The translations under genes and the position numbers were made by a program. From Streptomyces sp. R28 (GTDB lineage Bacteria; Actinomycetota; Actinomycetes; Streptomycetales; Streptomycetaceae): a DNA stretch of 64,000 nucleotides. Location: assembly GCF_041052385.1 (NCBI RefSeq), contig NZ_CP163439.1:5073001-5137000 (forward strand), given 5' to 3'. This document shows, piece by piece, positions 34,811-41,855 of the stretch (position 1 is the first letter of the stretch; each line of letters opens with the position of its first letter). Under the pieces are notes generated by a model. It searched no databases and had not been told where the DNA came from. It saw only the letters and a program-made list of their open reading frames with translations.

Positions 34811-35878
34811 TCAGTTTGAATACGTACCGATCAGGGCGGCGCCCGTCTCGTGGTCGCCCCTGTCCGTGATCTCGCCGGCGACCCAGGCGTCCACGCCTCG
34901 GTCGGCAAGCGTCGCGAGGGCCGCGTCCGTGGACTCCTCGGGCACGATCGCGATCATGCCGACGCCCATGTTCAGGGTCTTCTCCAGCTCCAGGCGCTCG
35001 ACCTGGCCCGTCTTGCCGACGAGGTCGAAGATCGGGGCCGGGGTCCACGTGGTGCGGTCGACGATCGCGTGCAGGCTGTCCGGGATCACCCGGGCCAGGT
35101 TGGCGGCCAGACCGCCACCGGTGACGTGGCTGAAGGCGTGCACGTCCGTGGTGCGGGTGAGGGCCAGGCAGTCCAGCGAGTAGATCTTCGTCGGCTCCAG
35201 CAGCTCCTCGCCGAGGGTGCGGCCGAGCTCGTCGATCTGCGCGTCCAGGGCCAGACCGGCCTGGTTCAGCAGGACGTGCCGGACCAGCGAGTACCCGTTC
35301 GAGTGAAGACCGGACGCCGCCATGGCGATCACCGCGTCACCCTTACGGATGCGATCCGGGCCCAGCAGCCGGTCGGCCTCCACGACGCCCGTACCGGCGC
35401 CGGCGACGTCGAAGTCGTCCTCGCCCAGCAGACCCGGGTGCTCGGCCGTCTCGCCGCCGACCAGGGCGCAGCCGGCGAGCACACAGCCCTCGGCGATGCC
35501 CTTCACGATGGCGGCGACACGCTCGGGGTGGACCTTGCCGACACAGATGTAGTCGGTCATGAACAGCGGCTCGGCGCCGCACACCACGATGTCGTCCATG
35601 ACCATCGCGACCAGGTCGTGGCCGATGGTGTCGTAGACGCCCATCTGACGGGCGACGTCGACCTTGGTGCCGACACCGTCGGTGGCGGAGGCGAGGAGGG
35701 GACGCTCGTAGCGCTTGAGGGCGGAGGCGTCGAAGAGGCCGGCGAAACCGCCGAGGCCGCCGAGGACCTCGGGGCGCTGGGTCTTCTTCACCCACTCCTT
35801 CATCAGCTCGACCGCGCGGTCGCCCGCTTCGATGTCGACGCCCGCGGCTGCGTAGCTGGCACCAGTTGTCTCAGACAT
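34811..35878 (-). CDS. purM: Phosphoribosylformylglycinamidine cyclo-ligase (AIR synthetase)
   Basis: A 355-residue purine enzyme that closes FGAM to AIR with ATP. Typical features are YAAAGVDIEAGDRAVELM, the ATP-binding ATDGVGTKVDVA, the AMVMDDIVVCGAEPLFMTDY block and GGETAEHPG. Length and motifs match the family. It lies 62 bases after purF on the same strand, so it is probably co-transcribed; the gap holds a short hairpin with a U-run that may attenuate. The start is ATG 35878. Confidence 0.97.
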   Translation of the reverse strand: MSETTGASYAAAGVDIEAGDRAVELMKEWVKKTQRPEVLGGLGGFAGLFDASALKRYERPLLASATDGVGTKVDVARQMGVYDTIGHDLVAMVMDDIVVCGAEPLFMTDYICVGKVHPERVAAIVKGIAEGCVLAGCALVGGETAEHPGLLGEDDFDVAGAGTGVVEADRLLGPDRIRKGDAVIAMAASGLHSNGYSLVRHVLLNQAGLALDAQIDELGRTLGEELLEPTKIYSLDCLALTRTTDVHAFSHVTGGGLAANLARVIPDSLHAIVDRTTWTPAPIFDLVGKTGQVERLELEKTLNMGVGMIAIVPEESTDAALATLADRGVDAWVAGEITDRGDHETGAALIGTYSN

Positions 35879-35918
35879 GGCTAGTGAGAACCTTCGTGTC
35901 GTACGGCAGGCGTTTTTG

Positions 35919-35940
35919 AAAAAAACACGGCACGGGCCGT
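35919..35940 (-). terminator. Weak intrinsic terminator or attenuator between purF and purM
   Basis: On the minus strand ACGGC-CCGT-GCCGT is followed by GTTTTTTT, overlapping the end of purF. A short stem plus a long U-run suggests partial termination before purM. Confidence 0.55.
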
Positions 35941-35941
35941 C

Positions 35942-37471
35942 TTACGGGCGGCGGATCGCGTCGGCGGCGGCCGTGGCGGCCGGGCCGGCGGCCAGCTCCG
36001 TCTCCAGCAGCTGCTTACCGAGCAGCTCGGGGTCCGGGAGCTCCATCGGGTACTCGCCGTCGAAGCAGGCGCGGCAGAGGTTCGGCTTGGCGATGGTGGT
36101 CGCCTCGATCATGCCGTCGATGGAGATGTACGACAGCGAGTCGGCGCCCAGCGAGGTGCCGATCTCCTCGATCGTCATGCCGTTGGCGATGAGCTCGGCG
36201 CGGGTGGCGAAGTCGATCCCGAAGAAGCAGGGCCACTTCACGGGGGGAGAGGAAATCCGGATGTGGACTTCCGCCGCGCCCGCCTCGCGGAGCATGCGGA
36301 CCAGGGCCCGCTGGGTGTTGCCGCGCACGATCGAGTCGTCGACGACGACCAGGCGCTTGCCCTTGATGACTTCCTTCAGCGGGTTCAGCTTCAGGCGGAT
36401 GCCGAGTTGGCGGATGGTCTGCGAGGGCTGGATGAACGTACGGCCGACGTACGCGTTCTTCACCAGACCCGCGCCGAACGGGATGCCGCTCGCCTCCGCG
36501 TAGCCGATCGCGGCCGGGGTGCCGGACTCCGGGGTCGCTATGACCAGGTCGGCCTCGACCGGGGCTTCCTTCGCGAGCTTGCGGCCCATCTCCACGCGGG
36601 AGAGGTAGACGTTCCGGCCGGCGATGTCGGTGTCCGGGCGGGCCAGGTACACGTACTCGAAGACACAGCCCTTGGGCTTCGCTTCCGCGAATCGGGAGGA
36701 GCGCAGGCCGTTCTCGTCGATGGCGACGAACTCGCCCGGCTCGATCTCGCGGACATAGCTCGCGCCGCAGATGTCGAGGGCGGCGGACTCGGACGCGGCG
36801 ACCCAGCCGCGCTCCAGGCGGCCGAGGACCAGCGGGCGGATGCCCTGCGGGTCACGGGCGGCGTACAGGGTGTTCTCGTCCATGAAGACGAGGCTGAAGG
36901 CGCCCTTGACCTGCGGAAGGACCGTGTGGGCGGCCTCCTCGATGGTCAGCGGCTTGCCGTCCTCGTCGACCTGGGCCGCGAGCAGCGCGGTGAGCAGATC
37001 GGTGTCGTTGGTGGCCGCTACGCGCGGAGTGCGGCCACCCTCCTGCTTCGGCAGGTCGGCGACCATCTCGGCGAGCTGCGCCGTGTTGACCAGGTTGCCG
37101 TTGTGGCCGAGGGCGATGGAGCCGTGCGCGGTGGCACGGAAGGTCGGCTGGGCGTTCTCCCACACGGAGGCGCCGGTGGTCGAGTAGCGGGCGTGACCGA
37201 CCGCGATGTGACCCTGGAGCGAACCGAGTGAAGTCTCGTCGAAGACCTGGGAGACCAGTCCCATGTCCTTGAAGACGAGGATCTGGGAGCCGTTACTGAC
37301 CGCGATTCCCGCGGATTCCTGGCCCCGATGCTGGAGGGCGTAGAGCCCGAAGTACGTGAGCTTTGCGACCTCTTCACCCGGAGCCCAGACACCGAAGACG
37401 CCACACGCGTCCTGGGGGCCTTTCTCGCCGGGAAGTAGATCGTGATTGAGTCGACCGTCACCACGTGGCAC
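35942..37471 (-). CDS. purF: Amidophosphoribosyltransferase
   Basis: A 509-residue enzyme for the first committed step of purine synthesis, converting PRPP and glutamine to phosphoribosylamine. It starts with a 22-residue propeptide, so the nucleophile is Cys23 (ACGVFGVW) after processing. The Ntn amidotransferase part includes LQHRGQESAG. The PRPP-binding part has VVVDDSIVRGNTQRAL and the C-terminal Cys pair motif (CFFGID, NLCRACFDGEYP) typical of Fe-S-containing PurF. The start is GTG 37471. It is followed by purM; a META-domain lipoprotein gene precedes it by 61 bases on the same strand. Confidence 0.97.
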   Translation of the reverse strand: MPRGDGRLNHDLLPGEKGPQDACGVFGVWAPGEEVAKLTYFGLYALQHRGQESAGIAVSNGSQILVFKDMGLVSQVFDETSLGSLQGHIAVGHARYSTTGASVWENAQPTFRATAHGSIALGHNGNLVNTAQLAEMVADLPKQEGGRTPRVAATNDTDLLTALLAAQVDEDGKPLTIEEAAHTVLPQVKGAFSLVFMDENTLYAARDPQGIRPLVLGRLERGWVAASESAALDICGASYVREIEPGEFVAIDENGLRSSRFAEAKPKGCVFEYVYLARPDTDIAGRNVYLSRVEMGRKLAKEAPVEADLVIATPESGTPAAIGYAEASGIPFGAGLVKNAYVGRTFIQPSQTIRQLGIRLKLNPLKEVIKGKRLVVVDDSIVRGNTQRALVRMLREAGAAEVHIRISSPPVKWPCFFGIDFATRAELIANGMTIEEIGTSLGADSLSYISIDGMIEATTIAKPNLCRACFDGEYPMELPDPELLGKQLLETELAAGPAATAAADAIRRP

Positions 37472-37532
37472 GGCTCCGAGTGTAGGCGAGATCGACCACT
37501 GGTCCGAATTGGGGATCCGCGCCCGTAAAGGA

Positions 37533-38303
37533 TCACTCGGTCGCGGCCGCGTTGACGCGCTCGCCGTTTTCGCTGGTCAGGGTGATGTTGCGGTGATCGA
37601 GTTCGTACTTCACGGTGCCGTCGAAGAGGCCCAGGAGGGTCTTCTCCGTATTCATGAGTGAGGTGTCGCACATCATTCGGGTAGTGGACGCCGTGCCCAG
37701 CGTGATACGGCCGTCGCTGACCGTCGCCGTGGCCCTCACCTTGTTGCAGCCGAGGCTGCCGCTGACCTGTCCGGCCTTCTCGTCGAAGGTGAGGTGGGCC
37801 TTGCCGCCGGCGTCGGGGCTGGTGACGGTCCACTTCGTGCCGTAGAGCGGGGCCGCCTCCTGCTTGGTGAGGGTGACGCGGTCGCCGTCCGCCGTGGAGA
37901 GGGTGAGCTTGTCGCCCTTGACCTCGGTGGTGAGGTCGCCGTCGGAGAGGGCACGGGTGAGGGTCTGCTCGAAGTTCGGGGCGACGCCCTCGCAGGCCAT
38001 CTCGGTCGCCTGCATCCGGTCGAAGGTGACGTGGCTGTCGGCGAAGACGGCGTCGGCGCCGAAGTTGTTGCAGCCGAGGTTGCCCTTGACCTCGCCGCCG
38101 TCGGCGATGCGCAGGTAGGCGTTGCTCGGGGCGGCGCTCTTCTTGCCGTCGACGGTGACGTCGTCCACGGCCCAGTAGGCGCCGGTGACGGAGGCCGACG
38201 CCCCGGCACCGACCGAGTCACTGCCCGCGTCCTCGCTTCCGCAGGCCACGGCGAACGGGAGGAGGGTCAGTACGGCGAGGGAGGCCAGTCGCTGCTTGTC
38301 CAT
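37533..38303 (-). CDS. META domain lipoprotein (HslJ-like, two domains)
   Basis: A 256-residue exported lipoprotein. The signal segment (LASLAVLTLLPFAVAC) ends with a lipobox Cys; two HslJ-like META domains follow, each with the family Cys pair (GCNNFGADAVF...ATEMAC and GCNKVRATATV...TTRMMC). META-domain lipoproteins are linked to envelope stress and wall maintenance but have no defined enzyme activity. The start at 38303 places the signal peptide correctly; ATG 38327 is an alternative. It lies upstream of purF, so part of purF expression may come from its transcript. Confidence 0.82.
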   Translation of the reverse strand: MDKQRLASLAVLTLLPFAVACGSEDAGSDSVGAGASASVTGAYWAVDDVTVDGKKSAAPSNAYLRIADGGEVKGNLGCNNFGADAVFADSHVTFDRMQATEMACEGVAPNFEQTLTRALSDGDLTTEVKGDKLTLSTADGDRVTLTKQEAAPLYGTKWTVTSPDAGGKAHLTFDEKAGQVSGSLGCNKVRATATVSDGRITLGTASTTRMMCDTSLMNTEKTLLGLFDGTVKYELDHRNITLTSENGERVNAAATE

Positions 38304-38437
38304 GCCGAGTGTGCCGAGTGTGTTCATGCCGGTGGGACGGGAGGGACGCGGGACTGGTTCCGCTTCTGACGCCGGACGGGTTGTGCCGGTGGCGACTCGC
38401 CTTCCGACGGTCGCGCGGCGCGTTGCGCGGTCGCGGG

Positions 38438-39235
38438 TCACCCCATGAGCGGCAGCAACCCGCCCAGGTCGGCCCGCTCCCCACTCGCGCTCACCTTGGC
38501 CTGCGCGACCGCGTCCTGCCACGCCACCCGCCCGGTCGCGAGCCGGATCCAGGTCAGCGGGTCGGTCTCGACGACGTTGGGCGGGGTGCCCCGGGTGTGC
38601 CTGGGCCCCTCGACGCACTGCACCACGGCATACGGCGGGATCCGCACCTCGGTCGAGCCGCCGGGCGCCCTCGCGGCGAGGGCGTCGGCGAGGAGACGGG
38701 TGCAGGCGGCGAGGGCCTGGCGGTCGTACGGGATGTCGAGGCCGGGGACGGCGGCGTTCAGGTCGTCGGTGTGGACGACGAGTTCGACGGTGCGGGTGAC
38801 CAGGTAGTCGGCGAGGGTCATGGCGCCGGTGCGGGCGGCGAGGACGCGGTCGCCGGACGCGTCCGCCAGCCTCTGCGCGAGGCGTTCCTCGGTGCGGGCG
38901 TACAGGGCCTCGAGGTCGGGGTTGGCGGCGGCGAGGTCGCGGGTGTCGTCGGCGATGTCGCCGGCGCGGGCGGCGGTGGCGAAGGGCCAGTCCAGGAGGG
39001 TGAGTTCGGGCTTGGCCGGCTCGTCGCGGTCGACGTTGCGGCTGACGGTCTCCACGGCCATGGTCACGTGGGCCGCCAGCTCCCGTACGGTCCAGTCCCC
39101 CAGCCGGGTGGGCAGCGCGAGTTGCTCGGGGGCCAGGGTGCGTACGGCCTGCCGTACGTTCCCGAACTGGGCGAGGATCGCGGTGCGGATCTTGGCGGGG
39201 TCATAGGTGCGGGTGCGTTTCTTGGCCGGCGGCAT
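38438..39235 (-). CDS. Maleylpyruvate isomerase family mycothiol-dependent enzyme with SCP-like C-terminus
   Basis: A 265-residue actinobacterial protein. The first part is a DinB-like mycothiol-dependent maleylpyruvate isomerase domain: GDWTVRELAAHVTMAVETV with a metal-ligand His, LVTRTVELVVHTDDLNAAV with another, and a C-terminal sterol-carrier-like part (IPPYAVVQCVEGPRHTRG...TWIRLATGR). Such proteins use mycothiol as a cofactor or substrate; the reaction here is unknown. The start is ATG 39235. It follows three small minus-strand genes and precedes the META lipoprotein, and is not clearly in an operon. Confidence 0.8.
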   Translation of the reverse strand: MPPAKKRTRTYDPAKIRTAILAQFGNVRQAVRTLAPEQLALPTRLGDWTVRELAAHVTMAVETVSRNVDRDEPAKPELTLLDWPFATAARAGDIADDTRDLAAANPDLEALYARTEERLAQRLADASGDRVLAARTGAMTLADYLVTRTVELVVHTDDLNAAVPGLDIPYDRQALAACTRLLADALAARAPGGSTEVRIPPYAVVQCVEGPRHTRGTPPNVVETDPLTWIRLATGRVAWQDAVAQAKVSASGERADLGGLLPLMG

Positions 39236-39245
39236 AGCGGCAGCC

Positions 39246-39271
39246 TATGCGGCTGCGATTCCCTCGTGGAG
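39246..39271. repeat. Direct repeat, copy 1 (26 bp)
   Basis: CCTATGCGGCTGCGATTCCC... matches the end of the M23 gene at 40354-40380 except for one inserted G and one substitution. It brackets the chagasin-like and peptidase-remnant genes. Confidence 0.6.
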
Positions 39272-39284
39272 CCCTGTCTGCCTG

Positions 39285-39617
39285 CTACTGGTGGGGCCCG
39301 CGGGCATCGCGGCGCACTCCGATGAGTTCGGCGACGGCCTCCAGCCAGCGGGCGGCACGGTCCTCGGCGTCCGGAGCGGCCGCCACGTCCGCGGCGGTCC
39401 GCAGCCAGCCCCGCAGCACCTGCGACGCGTCGGCCGAGGGCAGGGGTTCGGGCAGCTCGGCGACGTACCGCATGCCCCCGGCGCGAACCGTGTCGGCGAG
39501 GAACGCCACAGAGCGCGGCAGGGCCCCGAGCCGGTCCAGCGTGACGGCGGCCGCGACGGCCCCCTCCCCGATGGCGGTGATCCTCGGCTGCGGGGCGATC
39601 GGCTGCGGGGCGATCAA
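39285..39617 (-). CDS. Hypothetical protein
   Basis: A 110-residue protein with no recognised domain. It begins MIAPQPIAPQPRITAIGEGAVA, contains alanine-rich amphipathic helices and ends VRRDARGPHQ. No signal peptide or membrane segment is obvious. Its TTG start overlaps the TGA stop of the upstream chagasin-like gene in a TTGA arrangement, which suggests translational coupling. A 12-base repeat (tgcggggcgatc) occurs twice just inside the N-terminus. I am only moderately sure it is a real gene. Confidence 0.5.
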   Translation of the reverse strand: MIAPQPIAPQPRITAIGEGAVAAAVTLDRLGALPRSVAFLADTVRAGGMRYVAELPEPLPSADASQVLRGWLRTAADVAAAPDAEDRAARWLEAVAELIGVRRDARGPHQ

Positions 39618-40099
39618 CGGACAGTGATCGTGTAGAGGTAGTAGGTGGGGTTGTCCGTGTCGTCCGGGGTGGCTGTGTCAGCCGCCGTCACGACCGGTAC
39701 GGGCGACGCGGTGCCCGCGGGGGCCGGGCTCGCTGTGACCTCGGCCGCGCTGTGGCACAACCCGTGCGGGCAGTACAGCAGCTTCACCGTGGTCCTGCCC
39801 TGCGCCACCGCCGTGAAATCGAAGTGCTGGGTGCCGCCGCCGCTGCCGGTGACGCCTTCGTCGCCGCCCTCGATGTCCTCGCCCTTGCCTTCGTAGCGCA
39901 GCACGGCCGAGTCGGGCCGCGGCTCCGCCAGGTACCAGTTCTCGCCGAGCACGGGGCTGGCGGGCACCTCCAGGGTGAACTCCTCGCCGACCTCGGCGGT
40001 CACCGTACGCTCGTCGGTGCCGTACCCGGCGGGTCCGGTCAGCCCGCAGCCGGCGAGAGCCATGAGGGGGAGCGAACCGAGGGCGATGCGTATGCGCAC
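39614..40099 (-). CDS. Lipoprotein with chagasin-like (I42) protease-inhibitor domain
   Basis: A 161-residue membrane lipoprotein (IALGSLPLMALAGC lipobox). After a short linker, a chagasin-like domain is visible from about residue 30: GEEFTLEVPASPVLGENWYLA (NxTGxxW-like loop) and VTGSGGGTQHFDFTA (the GxGG loop). Chagasin inhibitors block papain-like cysteine peptidases. Five bases upstream ends a fragment with a calpain/papain-like His-Asn motif, so it may be the immunity or inhibitor partner of a lost secreted peptidase. The start is GTG 40099. The third loop is not obvious, so the call is moderately confident. Confidence 0.65.
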   Translation of the reverse strand: MRIRIALGSLPLMALAGCGLTGPAGYGTDERTVTAEVGEEFTLEVPASPVLGENWYLAEPRPDSAVLRYEGKGEDIEGGDEGVTGSGGGTQHFDFTAVAQGRTTVKLLYCPHGLCHSAAEVTASPAPAGTASPVPVVTAADTATPDDTDNPTYYLYTITVR

Positions 40100-40104
40100 G
40101 GTGC

Positions 40105-40326
40105 TCAGTCCTGCTCGATGTAGACGTTGTTGACGTTGTCGAACCGGTCGTCGCTGGCCGCCGTCGTGCCCCACGGGTTGTAGATCTGCAGCATGCCGCC
40201 CTCCTGGGCGACGATCATCATGCCGTGCCCCACCCGGTCCCCGTTCTCCTCGTGCCCCTCGATGTTGATCGGCACGGACTTGCCCTCGGCGACGGACTTC
40301 TCGATGTCGGTCAGGACATCACGCCG
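40105..40326 (-). pseudogene. Remnant of a cysteine-peptidase-like gene (C-terminal part)
   Basis: A 73-codon in-frame segment with no start codon of its own, bounded by a stop at 40327-40329. Its reading includes KSVPINIEGHEENGDRVGHG, then MMIVAQEGGMLQIYNPWGTT, and ends NVNNVYIEQD. The combination VGHGMMIV...IYNPWG matches the His and Asn region of papain/calpain-like folds. It should be the C-terminus of a larger secreted peptidase whose rest is missing, so the gene is broken. It lies directly before the chagasin-like lipoprotein and directly after the M23 gene; breakpoint near 40327-40345. Confidence 0.65.
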
Positions 40327-40353
40327 TCAGTCGAGTGGACGCGCTGGGCCTGG

Positions 40354-40380
40354 CCTATGCGGGCTGCGATTCCGTCGTGG
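40354..40380. repeat. Direct repeat, copy 2 (27 bp, end of M23 gene)
   Basis: CCTATGCGGGCTGCGATTCC... encodes the last residues of the M23 gene (ESQPA-stop). It matches copy 1 at 39246-39271 with one indel and one substitution. Confidence 0.6.
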
Positions 40381-41188
40381 GGGCCTCGAACGCCTCGCGG
40401 TTGCGGGGGACGCCGATGCCGCGCCAGGTGAAGGGGATGCCGCGGGCGCTGTCCGGGTCGGGGCCGTCCATCAGCTGGAAGTGGAGGTGGGGCTCGGTGG
40501 AGTTGCCGGAGTTGCCGCAGCGGGCCAGCGGCTGTCCGACGGTCACACGGTCGCCCTCACGGACGGTGAGCGAGCCGCGTCGCAGGTGGGCGTAGAGCGC
40601 GTAGGTGCCGTCGCCGAGGTCGAGGATGACGTGGTTGCCGACGATCCGCTTGGCTCCGAACAGGTCGCGCACGGACGCCTCCAGGAGCATGAGGTACAGC
40701 AGCCCTGGCAGCGAGGTGCGGCTCAGATGGTCGCGCTGCCCGTCGGTGGCCCGCACGACGGTGGCGTCGGCGACCGCGAGGAGCGGGGCGTCGAAGGCGG
40801 GGAAGGCGTCGTTGCGGCGGGCGATCGGCCACAGCCAGCGGAAGCCCGGGCGGGCGTCGGCCTCGGGTTCGGCGACGACGTCGATGGCGAAGGTCTGGCC
40901 GTAGGCGTGCGTGCCGTGGCTCGGGGTGCGGTCGGCCGGGCTGTTGAGCGCGGTCCAACGGCCGGTGACGGGCGGGGCGACCTCGACGGGTTCGCGGGCC
41001 GCGCGCGGGCTGTCCGGGGCGCCGCCCCATCGGTTGGCCACGATGACGAGGGCGTAGGCCAGGACGATCGGCAGGAAGTTCCACCACCACGGATATCCGA
41101 GGTCCAGTGAGAGGTGCGCGATCACCAGGCCGAGGAAGGTCAGTTGCAGACCCCGGTAGGCGATGGTGGCCAGTTTGCGTGCGGACAT
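40355..41188 (-). CDS. Membrane-anchored M23 peptidase
   Basis: A 277-residue protein with two N-terminal membrane segments (LQLTFLGLVIAHLSL and FLPIVLAYALVIVAN) and a LytM-type domain. Zinc ligands appear in SHGTHAYGQTFAIDVV and PHLHFQLMDG. It probably trims peptidoglycan or acts at the membrane surface; bacterial M23 membrane proteins often work in cell-wall remodelling. The start is ATG 41188 with GGGGGAA just upstream. It follows an ArsR-type gene by 41 bases on the same strand, so the pair is likely one operon under the ArsR protein. Confidence 0.88.
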   Translation of the reverse strand: MSARKLATIAYRGLQLTFLGLVIAHLSLDLGYPWWWNFLPIVLAYALVIVANRWGGAPDSPRAAREPVEVAPPVTGRWTALNSPADRTPSHGTHAYGQTFAIDVVAEPEADARPGFRWLWPIARRNDAFPAFDAPLLAVADATVVRATDGQRDHLSRTSLPGLLYLMLLEASVRDLFGAKRIVGNHVILDLGDGTYALYAHLRRGSLTVREGDRVTVGQPLARCGNSGNSTEPHLHFQLMDGPDPDSARGIPFTWRGIGVPRNREAFEAPTTESQPA

Positions 41189-41229
41189 GGTTCCCCCTTG
41201 TTCGTGTCTTCCTTGTTCCGGTCTTCGCG

Positions 41230-41730
41230 TCAGGGCCGTGCGGTCGACAGCGCCACCAGCAGCGGTACGACCCGCCCCGGCGGCACCTCGTAGCGGCCCC
41301 GACCGGTCGTGTGCAGCCAGCCCGCGCCGGTCAGTTGGCGCAGGTGGTGGTAGATCTGGCCGGTCGTGCCGACCTCGTCCAGCTCGGCGAGTTCGGCCGC
41401 GGTGCGCCGCCCGCCGATGACCTCGCGCAGCAGCCGCAGCCGGACCGGGTGGCCGAGGGCGGCGAAGGACTCGGCGGCCTCGGTCCAGTCGCCGTCGAGC
41501 AGGCCCTCGGTCAGCGAGCCGTGCTGCCACTCGTACTGCTCCCCGGTCGGCAGCCGTACGGCCCCGGTGAACAGCACTCCTCCATCGGCCGCTTTCAGCC
41601 CGGCCAACTGCTCCTTGAACCCTTGCAGGGCCCAGAAGTCGCCCTCGCCGAGGCGAGGGGCGGTGTGCCGCGCGTTCTCCAGCACGGCCAGTCGTCGCTC
41701 GAGGTCGGCGACGCGTTCTTCGAGTTCCAC
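41230..41730 (-). CDS. ArsR-like winged-helix regulator
   Basis: A 166-residue regulator. A short leucine-rich coiled coil at the N-terminus (ERVADLERRLAVLENAR) is followed by a sensor-like segment and, from about residue 90, the ArsR HTH ALGHPVRLRLLREVIGGRRT with GTTGQIYHHLRQLTGAGWL as the recognition part. No Cys-based metal site is visible, so the signal is unlikely to be arsenic. It is the first gene of a probable operon with the M23 peptidase. A perfect palindrome lies 21 bases upstream. The start GTG 41730 has AGGA directly in front; a leaderless mRNA is possible. Confidence 0.85.
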   Translation of the reverse strand: MELEERVADLERRLAVLENARHTAPRLGEGDFWALQGFKEQLAGLKAADGGVLFTGAVRLPTGEQYEWQHGSLTEGLLDGDWTEAAESFAALGHPVRLRLLREVIGGRRTAAELAELDEVGTTGQIYHHLRQLTGAGWLHTTGRGRYEVPPGRVVPLLVALSTARP

Positions 41731-41750
41731 TCCTGCAATATTACGGAACT

Positions 41751-41762
41751 ACGTAATTACGT
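41751..41762. promoter_or_regulatory. Palindrome ACGTAATTACGT upstream of the arsR-like gene
   Basis: A perfect 12-bp palindrome 21 bases before the start; the likely autoregulatory operator. Confidence 0.6.
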
Positions 41763-41855
41763 GCAAGCGTGTGGAGGCGGCAAGGGACGGTGACCGCACG
41801 ACGAAGCCCCCGCCCGGCGGACCGGACGGGGGCTTCGGAGCCGTGGAACCGCTGC

